Shown: positions 1-8,972, counted from the first letter of the stretch. The stretch is DNA of 39,372 nt from DATJGR01 sp035494855 (GCA_035494855.1 DATJGR010000143.1:1-39372), one strand, 5' to 3'. Program-made: numbers and translations. The notes: generated from the sequence alone by a model not told the origin.

Positions 1-39
1 CCAGGACGACTTTGCATGGCGGATGATCCAGAGATTCAT
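1..39 (-). CDS. SixA-like histidine phosphatase, N-terminal fragment (cut by window edge)
   Basis: Reading leftwards from an ATG at 39, the 13 codons to the window edge give MNLWIIRHAKSSW. The RHAKSSW stretch is the characteristic N-terminus of the SixA-type branch of the histidine phosphatase superfamily, in which the His of RHA is the phospho-accepting residue. A GGAAAG stretch sits about 9 bases upstream of the ATG. The rest of the gene is outside the window. The gene is divergent from the thiolase-like gene starting at 121, leaving about 80 bp between them, which argues against that neighbour starting further upstream. Family assignment rests on 13 residues only, so the substrate is not predictable. 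Confidence 0.6.
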   Translation of the reverse strand, partial: MNLWIIRHAKSSW

Positions 40-120
40 GGCGCGGGCTTTCCGTTGGAGCAGCTACGCTCGCAGTCTATCATCGGCCCTTGTTCGAGAA
101 AGGCTCGTGAGGGTAACGAC

Positions 121-1320
121 ATGGGTCTACGAGGCGACGCAGCGGTTGTCGGATTCGCTGAACACAAGCACGAACGCAAATACACAGGACCGCGTCGATT
201 CACGATCGAGCAGTGGGCGGAACTCGCGCGTCTCGCGCTCGACGATGCCGGTCTGAAGGCGAACGACATCAACGGCATCGTCTGCTCGGATATCCGCGAA
301 TCCGGCATGTTCACGCCGGCAACGATCGTCGAATATCTCGGACATCCGGTGAACTTCGCCGAACGAATCGACCTCGGCGGAGCGACGTCGGTCGGAATGA
401 TCTGGCGTGCCGCTGCGGCAATCGAACTCGGCATTTGCGACGTGGTGGTTTGTGCTGCGCCGGCGCGACCGATTCCGAGCAACCCGAACGCGCGTCCCGT
501 CGACCCGCGCCGATACTTCGGCGCCAGCAGCGTCGAATGGGGTTCCCCTCAAGCCGAATTCGACATCCCGTACGGAAACGTTGCGCAGAACTGCGGTTAC
601 GCGATGATCGCGCAGCGATACGCGGCCGAATTCGGTTATGACGCGCGCGCCATGGCAAAACTGGTTGCGCATCAGCGAGCGAACGCGGCGCTCAATCCGA
701 ATGCCGCGTTCTTTGGTCAACCAGTGACAGCAGAGGACGTTCTGGCGAGCAAATTGATCGCGGATCCGCTGCGCATGCTGGAGATCGTCATGCCCGTGGC
801 GGGCGGAAGTGCCGTGGTGGTCGCGAGTCGCGAGGTGGCGGAACGGTGCCGCCATCGCCCGGCGTGGGTAACCGGCTTCGGTGAACATCTGACCATCAAG
901 ACGCCGACGTACGCTCGCGACATGGTGCAGACACCGGTAGGCCCGGCCTCCAAGCAAGCGTTCGCGATGGCGGGCGTGAAGCCCACCGATATCGATGCGG
1001 CGGAGCTCTACGACTGCTACACGATCACCGTGCTGCTGACGCTCGAAGACGCAGGATTCTGTGGCAAGGGCGAGGGCATGGACTTCATTCGCCATCACGA
1101 CTTCACCGTCACCGGCGACTTCCCGCTGAACACGCACGGAGGACAACTCGGCACCGGTCAGGCGGGTCTCGCGGGCGGAATGACGCAGCCGCTCGAAGCG
1201 GTACGACAGATCATGGGCCGCGCCGGTGATCTGCAACTCCGCCGCTGCGACACCGTTTACGTGTCGGGAACCGGCGGCGTGATGAGTGAGCAGGCCGCGC
1301 TGATTCTCCAGGGGGATTGA
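121..1320 (+). CDS. Thiolase-fold protein without catalytic cysteines (Ltp2/SCP2-thiolase-like, probable acyl-CoA retro-aldolase subunit)
   Basis: 399-aa thiolase-superfamily protein. The reading frame is open from position 16, but the family-like N-terminus (MGLRGDAAVVGFAEH) begins at 121 and the upstream part overlaps the divergent phosphatase start. The canonical thiolase nucleophile site is replaced: around residues 85-92 there is DLGGATSV with no Cys. The C-terminal Cys-x-Gly is SGTGG (382-386), and the usual GHPxG is GQAGLAG (346-352). LNTHGG at 336-341 is present. Such proteins (Ltp2 of actinobacterial steroid degradation) are known to be aldolases that cleave C-C bonds together with a DUF35 partner, and a DUF35 gene follows 6 bp downstream. 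The tyrosines in ELYDCY (295-300) are candidate catalytic residues. The aldolase role is inferred; a non-catalytic lipid-transfer thiolase homologue is the alternative. Confidence 0.9.
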   Translation: MGLRGDAAVVGFAEHKHERKYTGPRRFTIEQWAELARLALDDAGLKANDINGIVCSDIRESGMFTPATIVEYLGHPVNFAERIDLGGATSVGMIWRAAAAIELGICDVVVCAAPARPIPSNPNARPVDPRRYFGASSVEWGSPQAEFDIPYGNVAQNCGYAMIAQRYAAEFGYDARAMAKLVAHQRANAALNPNAAFFGQPVTAEDVLASKLIADPLRMLEIVMPVAGGSAVVVASREVAERCRHRPAWVTGFGEHLTIKTPTYARDMVQTPVGPASKQAFAMAGVKPTDIDAAELYDCYTITVLLTLEDAGFCGKGEGMDFIRHHDFTVTGDFPLNTHGGQLGTGQAGLAGGMTQPLEAVRQIMGRAGDLQLRRCDTVYVSGTGGVMSEQAALILQGD

Positions 1321-1326
1321 GACGCG

Positions 1327-1731
1327 ATGAACTTCGACAAGCCGCTACCGACCCCGACTCCGACAAGTGCGCCGTTCTGGAATGGCCTCAAAGAAGGCGT
1401 CGTGAAACTACAGAAGTGCAACCAATGTGGAGTTTGGGTGTTCTATCCACGCAGCAGGTGTTCCAGTTGCCTCTCGGATTCGCTCGAGTGGCGCGAAGTA
1501 TCGGGCAACGGAACGCTGTACACGTATACGATCGCTCGGCAACCGACGTCGCCGCACTTCGCAGACGAGGTGCCACAGCGCCTGGCGGTTGTGGAACTCG
1601 AAGAAGGCGTGAGGCTGACGACTACGCTCGTCAACGTTGCTGAAGCGGACATTCGAGTCGGTATGCGGTTGCGACCGTACTTCGACGTGGTCGCTGACGA
1701 CGTGACCCTGCTGCGTTATCAACCCGTTTGA
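1327..1731 (+). CDS. DUF35 zinc-ribbon/OB-fold protein, partner of the upstream thiolase-like protein
   Basis: 134-aa protein of the DUF35 (acyl-CoA-associated OB-fold) family. An N-terminal helix region (FWNGLKEG, 17-24) is followed by a rubredoxin-like zinc ribbon with CxxC pairs at C31/C34 and C45/C48, then a beta-rich OB-fold from about residue 53 (GNGTLYTYT onwards). DUF35 proteins form complexes with thiolase-like partners, for example ChsH2 with Ltp2 or hydratases in steroid catabolism, and are thought to bind the CoA ester. The gene starts 6 bp after the thiolase-like stop, with a G-rich ribosome-binding stretch inside the end of that gene, so the pair is almost certainly co-transcribed. 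It converges with the oxidoreductase at 1743, leaving 11 bp and no visible hairpin terminator. Confidence 0.92.
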   Translation: MNFDKPLPTPTPTSAPFWNGLKEGVVKLQKCNQCGVWVFYPRSRCSSCLSDSLEWREVSGNGTLYTYTIARQPTSPHFADEVPQRLAVVELEEGVRLTTTLVNVAEADIRVGMRLRPYFDVVADDVTLLRYQPV

Positions 1732-1742
1732 CGGCGTCGACC

Positions 1743-2651
1743 TTACTTCCAGATCGCGAAGAATTCCTCGAACGCTTTCAGCTGATTCCCCACAGCGGAA
1801 GACGGAACGATGATCGGCGTTTTGATGCCGGCGTCGAACCACGCCTCGATGCCGTCGCGCACTTTGCTTTTCGAACCGAAGAGCGTGGTATCCGCGAGCC
1901 AACGGTCACCGAGGCATTGCGAGACTTTGTCTGTCTCACCGCGGGCCAATGCCGCTTCTACCGCTTCCATTTCCTCCACGTAGCCGGCTTCCTTCCAGTA
2001 GTTGCGATAGTTCGGCAGCATCGCGTAGCCGGTGAGCGTGCGGCGATTCACCGCTTTGGCTGCCTCTTCGTCGTCGCTGATGCACGTTGGGATCATGTTG
2101 CCGATGAAAAACGTGTCGTTCGAACGCGACTGCGGCCCGAGCACCGACAGCGAATCGGCCATGTGAGACCGTGCGCCGTTGGCGAACACCATTCCTTCGG
2201 CGATCTCTTCGGACAACGCGATCATCTTCTTGCGTAGGGTCGCCAGTGCGATCGGCGGCAGATCGCCGGTGCGCGGTACCGCGCGCAGTTCCTTGACGAA
2301 GTGACGCATGTCCGCCAACGGCTTGCCCTGGCTGATACCCATCCGCTTCATCGCCGGGGCGTGACTGACGCCGACACCAAATACGAAGCGGCCGTTTGAG
2401 ATCTCGTGAATGAAGGCGATGGTCTGCGCGAAATCCTGCACATTGCGCGTGTAGATCGGCGTGATGCTCGTGCCGAAGCGTATTTCTCGGGTAGATAACG
2501 CGATTGCTTCGCACAAGCCGATGCCGTCGCCGAAGCTCGGGCAATAGATTCCGGGGAACCCGCGCCGCTCGATCTCCTGTGCGAGTTCAAGCGTGGCTTT
2601 CCGGCGTCCGGGTACGGCGGCCAGGCTGATAGCGGGAAGGCGCGTCGTCAT
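1743..2651 (-). CDS. LLM-class (luciferase-like) flavin-dependent oxidoreductase
   Basis: 302-aa bacterial luciferase-like monooxygenase/F420-dependent reductase superfamily protein. The start is set at the ATG at 2651 (MTTRLPAISL) because AAGGA lies about 10 bases upstream and the family barrel begins here; the frame runs further upstream but that part is not protein-like. Typical family features are an N-terminal beta strand, the stretch EIRFGTSITPIYTRN and the segment FIHEISNGRFVFGVGVSHAP. Members use FMN or F420 to oxidise varied substrates, so the substrate cannot be read from sequence. It lies convergent to the thiolase-like/DUF35 pair and divergent from the PASTA-dehydrogenase gene, so the 96 bp between 2652 and 2747 probably carry promoters for both. 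Confidence 0.88.
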   Translation of the reverse strand: MTTRLPAISLAAVPGRRKATLELAQEIERRGFPGIYCPSFGDGIGLCEAIALSTREIRFGTSITPIYTRNVQDFAQTIAFIHEISNGRFVFGVGVSHAPAMKRMGISQGKPLADMRHFVKELRAVPRTGDLPPIALATLRKKMIALSEEIAEGMVFANGARSHMADSLSVLGPQSRSNDTFFIGNMIPTCISDDEEAAKAVNRRTLTGYAMLPNYRNYWKEAGYVEEMEAVEAALARGETDKVSQCLGDRWLADTTLFGSKSKVRDGIEAWFDAGIKTPIIVPSSAVGNQLKAFEEFFAIWK

Positions 2652-2747
2652 GCAGATTTTTCCTTGATGCGGCTTGTGAGCGATCAGACAGTCTGTGTCC
2701 GTTCGCGGCCGTAAGGTTGACCGATTCGTTGGTACGCAGCAAGGTGA

Positions 2748-5357
2748 ATGGTCATGTGGCGACTGATGGATGAAAGAGGCATGCGCGGACGCCTGTTGCT
2801 CGCACTGTGGCTGGTGATCGCGGGATGCGGCGGTGGCGGCGGTAGTGACGGCAGTAACATTGGCGTGAGTGCGCGTGTGCCGAACGTCGTCGGTCAGACG
2901 CAAGCCGCGGCTACGAGCGCGATCACCCGCGCGGGGTTGAACGTCGGTACGGTCACGACGAGCAGGAGTGCCACCGTTGCGGCCGGAAACGTCATCAGTC
3001 AGAACCCTGCTGCCGGGGCGACGGTGGCGCCGGCGAGCACGGTCAACCTGGTGGTGTCGTCAGGGCCGGCGGCGCAGGTGACCGTGCCGAACGTCGTTGG
3101 TCAAACCAAGGCCGCGGCAACGACGGCGATCACCAACGCCGGTCTGCGCGTCGGCACTGTGACGAATGCAGCGAGTTCCACGGTGCCGTCGGGCAACGTG
3201 ATCAATCAGACACCGGTGTCGGGTACGTCGGTTGCGGCGACCAGCACGGTCAACCTGACAGTTTCGGCGGGTCCGACCCCAGCGTTCGGCATCAATACCC
3301 GCCCGGCACTGGCGACCTTCAATCTGCCGACGGGCGGCGGCAGTATGGGTACCCTCGATCTCGTACCGGCTTTCCCGGGCTTGACGTTCGCTTCTGCGGT
3401 TTTCATGACCGGCGTGCCGGGTGATACGCGGCTCGCGGTCGTGCAGCAGTCGGGACAAGTGAGCGTCTTTACGCCGTCGTCAGGCGTCACGACGAGCCAG
3501 GTCATACTCGACGTGTCCGGGGCGACGGTATTTGGCGGCGAGCAAGGACTGCTGGGTCTTGCATTCGATCCGGCGTTCGTCAGCAACCACTTCCTCTACG
3601 TTCACTACACACGGGCATCGGATGGCCACTCCGTCATCGCGCGATTCACGTGGGACGGGACCAACGCCGTCAACCTCGGCACACAGAAGATCATTCTGGA
3701 TGTCCCCGATCCGGCGGCGAACCACAACGGCGGAATGATCGCGTTCGGTCCGTCGGACGGTTACCTGTATGTCGCTTTCGGCGACGGCGGCGGCGCGAAC
3801 GATCAATTCGGCAACGCTCAGAACCCCGGAACGTTGTTGGGCAAGATCCTGCGCATCAATGTGCATCCGGCCGAGGCATCGGATGCGTACGACATTCCAG
3901 GCGACAACCCGTTCGTCGGGAGGACGGGTTGGCGCGGCGAAATCTGGGCGCTCGGATTGCGCAATCCGTTCCGCTTTTCGTTCGATCGAGGCACGGGTCA
4001 ATTGTGGCTCGGTGACGTCGGCCAGGACACGACCGAAGAGGTCGACATCATCACGAGCGGCGGCAACTACGGATGGCCGACGTTCGAAGGCACTGCGCAG
4101 TTCCAGAATGTCGCGCTCGCAGCGGGCACCACGCATACGCCACCGATCTTCGAGTACAACCATCCGATCGGGTTATCCGTAATCGGCGGTTACGTCTATC
4201 GGGGTTCCCAGATCGCGTCTCTCGTCGGCAAGTACCTGTATAGCGACTTTTATGCGGGCATCGTGTGGTCGCTCAGTGGACCGACGAATCCAACAAACAC
4301 GGAACTTGCTACCGTGCCAAATCCTTCGTCGTTCGGAGAAGACGACGACGGCGAGGTGTACGTCGTCACGTACAACGACGGGCTCTACAAGTTCAACGAA
4401 ACCGGCGGAGGCGGCAGCGGACCGACGTTGTTGTCGCAGACGGGACTGTTCACCGATCTCACTAATCTGACGCCCGCATCGGGTCTGATCGAGTACGACC
4501 TGAACATTCCGTTCTGGTCCGACGGTGCGCTGAAGCGGCGCTGGGTCGGCATCCCGAGCGGCGCGAACGTGACGTTCGCCGCCACCGCGCCATGGACCTT
4601 TCCGGTTGGCACCGTGATCGTCAAGCACTTCGACATCGAACTCACCGAAGGCGATCCCAATACGCGTCGGCGACTCGAGACGCGATTGCTGGTTCGCGAT
4701 GCGAGCGGATGGCAGGGGTTCACGTTCAGGTGGAACGACGCGCAGACCGATGCGCAGTTGTTGGCCGGTGCCGACAGTGAGTCGTTGACGGTCAATCTTG
4801 CGGCGGGCGGTTCCATTACCTGGAACTACAGCTATCCGAGTCGTACCGACTGTCTGCTGTGTCATACCAGTGCGGCGAACTTCGCGCTGGGTCTCGGTAC
4901 GCGCGAGATGAACCGCGACTTTGACTATGGCGCGGTGACCGACAATCAGCTGCGCACGTTGAATCACATCGACTATTTCTCGACGGATATCGGCGCCGCG
5001 ACGCAATACGCCGCGTATCCCGCGCTCGACGACACCAACGCTTCCATTGCGACGCGCGCGCGCGCCTATCTGGCGGTGAACTGCTCGCAGTGCCATCGGC
5101 CGGGCGGTGGAACGCCCGTGGACCTCGACTTCCGCTTCGACACGGCCGATGCGTCAATGAACGCGATCGGCGTCGCGCCCACGCAGGGGGGTCTCGATCT
5201 TCCAAACGCCCGGATCATCGCGCCGGGTGTCAAAGAAAGCAGCGTGTTGTGGGAACGCATCAGGCGCCTCGACTCGTCCCGCATGCCGCCGCTCGGCACC
5301 CATCGCGTCGATCAGGATGCGGTTGATCTGATCGGCGTCTGGATCGACAGCCTGTAG
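2748..5357 (+). CDS. Lipoprotein fusion: two PASTA repeats, PQQ-type sugar dehydrogenase propeller, di-haem cytochrome c-like region
   Basis: 869-aa exported redox protein. Residues 1-27 form a signal peptide ending in the lipobox IAGC (C27), followed by a Gly-rich spacer. Two PASTA-like repeats start with VPNVVGQT at 44 and 113. About 195-550 is a soluble-glucose-dehydrogenase-type beta-propeller with NHNGG (H326 corresponds to the catalytic His of the family), GLRNPFRFSFD and GDVGQ. After a GGGGSG linker (553-558) comes a region like the HNE_0200/SO2930 di-haem cytochrome family, with CxxCH at 702-706 and 779-783. Electrons from sugar or alcohol oxidation could pass from PQQ to haem within one chain. 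PASTA repeats normally bind peptidoglycan or beta-lactam-like ligands; here they may anchor the enzyme. The ATG at 2754 is an alternative start with better spacing from AAGG at 2741. Confidence 0.9.
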   Translation: MVMWRLMDERGMRGRLLLALWLVIAGCGGGGGSDGSNIGVSARVPNVVGQTQAAATSAITRAGLNVGTVTTSRSATVAAGNVISQNPAAGATVAPASTVNLVVSSGPAAQVTVPNVVGQTKAAATTAITNAGLRVGTVTNAASSTVPSGNVINQTPVSGTSVAATSTVNLTVSAGPTPAFGINTRPALATFNLPTGGGSMGTLDLVPAFPGLTFASAVFMTGVPGDTRLAVVQQSGQVSVFTPSSGVTTSQVILDVSGATVFGGEQGLLGLAFDPAFVSNHFLYVHYTRASDGHSVIARFTWDGTNAVNLGTQKIILDVPDPAANHNGGMIAFGPSDGYLYVAFGDGGGANDQFGNAQNPGTLLGKILRINVHPAEASDAYDIPGDNPFVGRTGWRGEIWALGLRNPFRFSFDRGTGQLWLGDVGQDTTEEVDIITSGGNYGWPTFEGTAQFQNVALAAGTTHTPPIFEYNHPIGLSVIGGYVYRGSQIASLVGKYLYSDFYAGIVWSLSGPTNPTNTELATVPNPSSFGEDDDGEVYVVTYNDGLYKFNETGGGGSGPTLLSQTGLFTDLTNLTPASGLIEYDLNIPFWSDGALKRRWVGIPSGANVTFAATAPWTFPVGTVIVKHFDIELTEGDPNTRRRLETRLLVRDASGWQGFTFRWNDAQTDAQLLAGADSESLTVNLAAGGSITWNYSYPSRTDCLLCHTSAANFALGLGTREMNRDFDYGAVTDNQLRTLNHIDYFSTDIGAATQYAAYPALDDTNASIATRARAYLAVNCSQCHRPGGGTPVDLDFRFDTADASMNAIGVAPTQGGLDLPNARIIAPGVKESSVLWERIRRLDSSRMPPLGTHRVDQDAVDLIGVWIDSL

Positions 5358-5367
5358 CGTCGTCAGC

Positions 5368-6132
5368 TCAAAACCACCGATGTCTCGCGGTGCGTCTGGC
5401 TGGTCGGCCCAAGCGCGCTTCGAGGCGTTCGCGCTGCTTGAACAGCGAGACGAGCGCGAGGCCCGCCAGGAATCCTCCGACGTGCGCCCAGAACGCGACG
5501 CCGCCCAGCTGACCGCCGGAAAGTCCGGGCAATCCGCTCAATAGCTGCAGTAGAAACCAGTAGCCGAGCATGTAGATCGCGGGCACCGCGATCGTCGTCA
5601 TGTAAAAGCCGAGGAATATGAACATGTGCACGTGTGCGCGCGGATACAGCAATGCGTATGCGCCCATCACGCCGCCGATTGCGCCCGATGCGCCGACCAT
5701 CGGCACGATGCTCGACGGAGCAGCGAGCATTTGCGCGCCTGCCGCCGCGAGGCCACATAGCAGATAGAACACGACGAAACGGACGTGTCCCATCGAGTCT
5801 TCGACGTTGTCCCCGAAGATCCACAGGAACCACATGTTGCCGATCAGGTGCAGCCAGCCGCCGTGCATGAACATCGACGTGAGAACGGTGATCCAGCCGG
5901 ATTGACCGTCGAGCACGCACACGATGCCGTGGTCCATTGCGATCTGCGAACCGACAGCCGCGGTTCCCAACAGATCGCCGGGCACCAGCCCGTAGAGACA
6001 GATCGAGCGCGACAACGCGGTTTCGGTGCCAAGCCCCTGTAGCAACACCCACGCGAGCACGTTCAGCGAAATGAGCGCAATGGTTGCCGCGGGCGGATGC
6101 ACCCGAGGGTTCTCGTCGCGGATTGGAATCAC
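5368..6132 (-). CDS. Rhomboid-family intramembrane serine protease
   Basis: 254-aa polytopic membrane protein. The GTG start at 6132 gives the typical N-terminus MIPIRDENPR; the frame can be extended to a GTG at 6201, but that would overlap the divergent ABC-F gene. Rhomboid signatures are clear: HGGWLHLIGNMWFLWIFGDN (90-109), the nucleophile in GASGAIGG (S149) and the catalytic base in FWAHVGGFLAG (H217). About six or seven hydrophobic segments are followed by a basic cytoplasmic-type tail rich in Arg. Rhomboids cleave transmembrane substrates; none can be named here. It converges with the PASTA-dehydrogenase gene, with only 10 bp between stops. Confidence 0.93.
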   Translation of the reverse strand: MIPIRDENPRVHPPAATIALISLNVLAWVLLQGLGTETALSRSICLYGLVPGDLLGTAAVGSQIAMDHGIVCVLDGQSGWITVLTSMFMHGGWLHLIGNMWFLWIFGDNVEDSMGHVRFVVFYLLCGLAAAGAQMLAAPSSIVPMVGASGAIGGVMGAYALLYPRAHVHMFIFLGFYMTTIAVPAIYMLGYWFLLQLLSGLPGLSGGQLGGVAFWAHVGGFLAGLALVSLFKQRERLEARLGRPARRTARHRWF

Positions 6133-6193
6133 GTCTTGGCGGTCAACGGCTGCGTTGTTAGCCTGACTGTAAGGCAATACGGTGACGAGCAGT

Positions 6194-7903
6194 ATGTCCA
6201 CGCTGCTTCAGGCACGCGACGTGACGCACGGCGTCGGCGAGCGCACGCTGTTCGGCGATCTGGAATTCACGGTAGCGGTCGGGTCGCGGATCGGCCTCGT
6301 GGGTCACAACGGCTGCGGCAAGTCGACGCTGCTCGATTTCCTGGCAGGCGCGCGCGCGGCCGATGCAGGCGAGATCATCTACCGGCGCGGCCTGAAGGTC
6401 GGCCGCGTCGAGCAGTTCCTTCCGCACGCGTCGGCACGTCGCAGCGTCGTCGATGCCGTGCTCGAAGGTTTGCCGGAACACGGCGACGAGCGCTGGCGCG
6501 CCGAAGCGCTCCTCGACGAACTCGGTATCGCGGCCACGTCGTTCGAGTTGCGCTCGGGGGATCTGTCGGGCGGACAGCAGAACCGGCTGATGTTTGCGCG
6601 CGCCGTCATCGCCGAACCCGACCTGCTGCTGCTCGACGAACCGACGAACCACCTCGATCTGGCGACGATGCGGGTCTTCGAGTCGTACCTGAATGCCTAT
6701 CGCGGCGCGTTCGTTCTGGTGTCGCACGACCGGGCGTTTCTCGACGCGGTGGCGACTACCACTTGGTTTCTGCGCGACGGTCGGTTGTGGTGCTTCGACC
6801 TGCCGTTCAGCGAGGCGCGCGCCGCGTTGGCAGAGGCCGACGACGCGGCGCGCCGCAGCCGCGAAGCCGAAGAGCGCAAGATCGAGGCGGTGCGCGCCAG
6901 CGCAAAAAGGTTGGCGACGTGGGGCCGCGATTTCGACAACGAGAAGTTCGCGCGGCGCGCCAAGAGCATGGAGAAGCGCGCAGAGCGGATGGAAGCGGAG
7001 AAGACCTTCGTAACGGAAGGCTCGCCACTCGATCTCACGCTGGACCTCGCCGCCGTGCGCTCGAAAGAGGTGGTTCGGGTCGAAACGCTGCGCGTCGCCC
7101 CCGCCGCGGCACCGGAACATCGTCTGTTCGACATCGATCAGTTCCTGATCCGGCCGGGCGAACGCGTCGCGCTGCTCGGCGCCAACGGAGTCGGTAAGTC
7201 GACGTTCATCCGGATGCTGATCGGCGCGTTCCGCGGCAACGAGACCGCCGGTATACGTCTCAGCCCGCAAATCCGGCTCGGCTACTACGACCAGGAACTC
7301 GACGAAGCGACGTCCGAGTCCTCGCTGGTGGACTTCATCATCAAACGCGTCGACGTTTCGGATGCGCAGGTGCGACGGCGCCTCATCAACGCCGGATTTC
7401 CTTACCGCGATCACGACAAGCGTCTTTCGGTGATGAGCGGTGGTGAACGCGCACGGGCCTTGTTCGTTCTACTATCGCTGCGCGCGCCGAATTTCCTGAT
7501 TCTCGACGAACCCACCAACCACATCGACATCGACGGCAAGGAACAGCTCGAAGGGCAACTGCTCGACAGCGGAGCCGCAGTGCTGATCACGTCGCACGAC
7601 AGGCGTTTTCTGGACACGGTGGCGCAGCGCTACGTGCTGATCCAGGACGAGCGGCTGATCGAGATGACCGATCCGGCCGCGTTCTACGAATCGCCCGACC
7701 ACCCCGCAGTGTCGCGGCAACCGTCGCAACGCGCGACGGCGCCGCCGCGTACGCAAACGGACGACACGCTCGCTCGAATCGTCGAGATCGAGTCGTTGCT
7801 CGAGGCGGACCTGGCGCGGAAGGCGAAGTTTCAAAAGCCGGAGTTGCACAAGCTGTGGCGCGCGGAGTTGAAACAGCTGTACGACGGGCTTGACCGCGAC
7901 TAA
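6194..7903 (+). CDS. ABC-F family ATPase (translation-factor type, Uup/YheS-like)
   Basis: 569-aa soluble protein with two ABC ATPase domains and no membrane segment, the hallmark of ABC-F proteins that act on ribosomes. Domain 1 has Walker A GHNGCGKST (37-45), signature LSGGQQNR and Walker B LLLLDEPTNHLD. A charged linker rich in Arg/Lys/Glu follows, where the P-site-tRNA interaction motif lies. Domain 2 has GANGVGKST (329-337), MSGGERAR and LILDEPTNHIDI. The C-terminal about 45 residues are a short charged helix, shorter than the Uup coiled coil. The ATG at 6194 gives the family-like MSTLLQARDV; a GTG at 6182 with AAGG 7 bases upstream is a serious alternative. Which ABC-F subfamily it belongs to needs a tree. 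Confidence 0.92.
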   Translation: MSTLLQARDVTHGVGERTLFGDLEFTVAVGSRIGLVGHNGCGKSTLLDFLAGARAADAGEIIYRRGLKVGRVEQFLPHASARRSVVDAVLEGLPEHGDERWRAEALLDELGIAATSFELRSGDLSGGQQNRLMFARAVIAEPDLLLLDEPTNHLDLATMRVFESYLNAYRGAFVLVSHDRAFLDAVATTTWFLRDGRLWCFDLPFSEARAALAEADDAARRSREAEERKIEAVRASAKRLATWGRDFDNEKFARRAKSMEKRAERMEAEKTFVTEGSPLDLTLDLAAVRSKEVVRVETLRVAPAAAPEHRLFDIDQFLIRPGERVALLGANGVGKSTFIRMLIGAFRGNETAGIRLSPQIRLGYYDQELDEATSESSLVDFIIKRVDVSDAQVRRRLINAGFPYRDHDKRLSVMSGGERARALFVLLSLRAPNFLILDEPTNHIDIDGKEQLEGQLLDSGAAVLITSHDRRFLDTVAQRYVLIQDERLIEMTDPAAFYESPDHPAVSRQPSQRATAPPRTQTDDTLARIVEIESLLEADLARKAKFQKPELHKLWRAELKQLYDGLDRD

Positions 7904-7907
7904 CCGC

Positions 7908-8972
7908 TCAGCCGTTCTTGCCGACGAGCGCGTTCCAGTCCGGAGCGCCGTCGCCACTGGCCGGCCACGCGCGCATCAGCGCCGAGTTCAGCGCGTCGAG
8001 CCATTCGGCCAGCGGCAGGAGGTGCGGCGCGGAGCGGGCGGCGCGCATGCCGCGTGAACTCGACGACAACAGCGCGTGTCGCGCACGCCATGCACCGACC
8101 CACGCAGGGTCGTCGGCGATCGTCTGGTCGATCGGCAGCCACGTGAACATATACAGCGCGGCGTAGGTCGCGACATAGGCGAGATCGTCGTCGAACGCCT
8201 CGGCGTCGGCGTAGATGGCGTTGCCTACGAATGCAGCCCGCACTTCGTCCACTACCGACTCGAACCATCGTTCCGGCAGGGGGCAGCGGATCCACCACTG
8301 CACCAGATCGGCGAGCACGTGGCGTTGCGCGCCATACTCGAAGTCGACGAGCCTCCCCTGGCCATCTGGCAGAAATACGACGTTGCTGGGCGCCGGATCG
8401 CCTTGCGTCAGGCTCGCTTTCGACGGATAGGCCCAACGATCCAGCACGGCCGCAACTGCGGCAGCCACGGCGTCGTTTCCGCGTACGCCGAGTTGAGCCG
8501 CCCACGCCTCTACTTTCGGCCAGGCCGCGGCGAGCGCTGAGCATTCGCGGATCGCTACGTCGTCGACGGATGGCGGCGGTTGGTGGGTCGCTGTCGCGAG
8601 CCGCGCAGTCAGGCGCCCTAGCTCGCGCGTTACGCTCAGCGGATCCGTGCTGCGTTGCAGGGCAACGAACAGATCGAGGGCATGAGTGAGATATTCGACG
8701 ATCAGCACGCGCCGCTGAGGATCGGCGGCGATCAGCGTCGGCGTTACCCCAACTACGCCACGCAGGCGGTCGTGACTATCGAATTCCTGCGTTGCGTGTC
8801 CGGACGGTTCCGGAAAGTGTTTGATGAACCAGGTCTGCGCGCGACCGTCGGCGATGACGTCGGCGCGATAGGTTTGCGCGCGCGGACCGGCGGGCAGCGG
8901 CACGATCGCGGCCACGCGCGTGTTCGGCACTAACGCCACGATGATGGCGCGAAGTTCGGCGTCGTCTTTCAC
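7908..8972 (-). CDS. Aminoglycoside-phosphotransferase-like kinase family protein
   Basis: 354-aa protein with the APH/choline-kinase fold. A candidate ATP-binding Lys lies in WFIKHF (K51). The catalytic loop reads TQGDPAPSNVVF, with D192 and N197 kept but the usual His of HGD replaced by Gln. The metal-binding Asp is in LVDFEYG (D210). The C-terminal half is helical and Trp-rich, as in APH-family small-molecule kinases. The GTG start at 8972 overlaps the stop of the upstream cupin gene (GTGA), so the two are translationally coupled. The gene converges with the ABC-F gene, 4 bp between stops. The substrate is unknown; the name does not imply drug resistance. Confidence 0.85.
   Translation of the reverse strand: MKDDAELRAIIVALVPNTRVAAIVPLPAGPRAQTYRADVIADGRAQTWFIKHFPEPSGHATQEFDSHDRLRGVVGVTPTLIAADPQRRVLIVEYLTHALDLFVALQRSTDPLSVTRELGRLTARLATATHQPPPSVDDVAIRECSALAAAWPKVEAWAAQLGVRGNDAVAAAVAAVLDRWAYPSKASLTQGDPAPSNVVFLPDGQGRLVDFEYGAQRHVLADLVQWWIRCPLPERWFESVVDEVRAAFVGNAIYADAEAFDDDLAYVATYAALYMFTWLPIDQTIADDPAWVGAWRARHALLSSSSRGMRAARSAPHLLPLAEWLDALNSALMRAWPASGDGAPDWNALVGKNG

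Noticed and set aside
16..120. Longer start for the thiolase-like gene at position 16
   Set aside because: The added 35 residues are not family-like and overlap the divergent histidine phosphatase start at 39.
127..1236. Long open frames opposite the thiolase-like gene and many other genes
   Set aside because: Typical of high-GC coding DNA: the antisense frames have Arg/His-rich composition and no family motifs.
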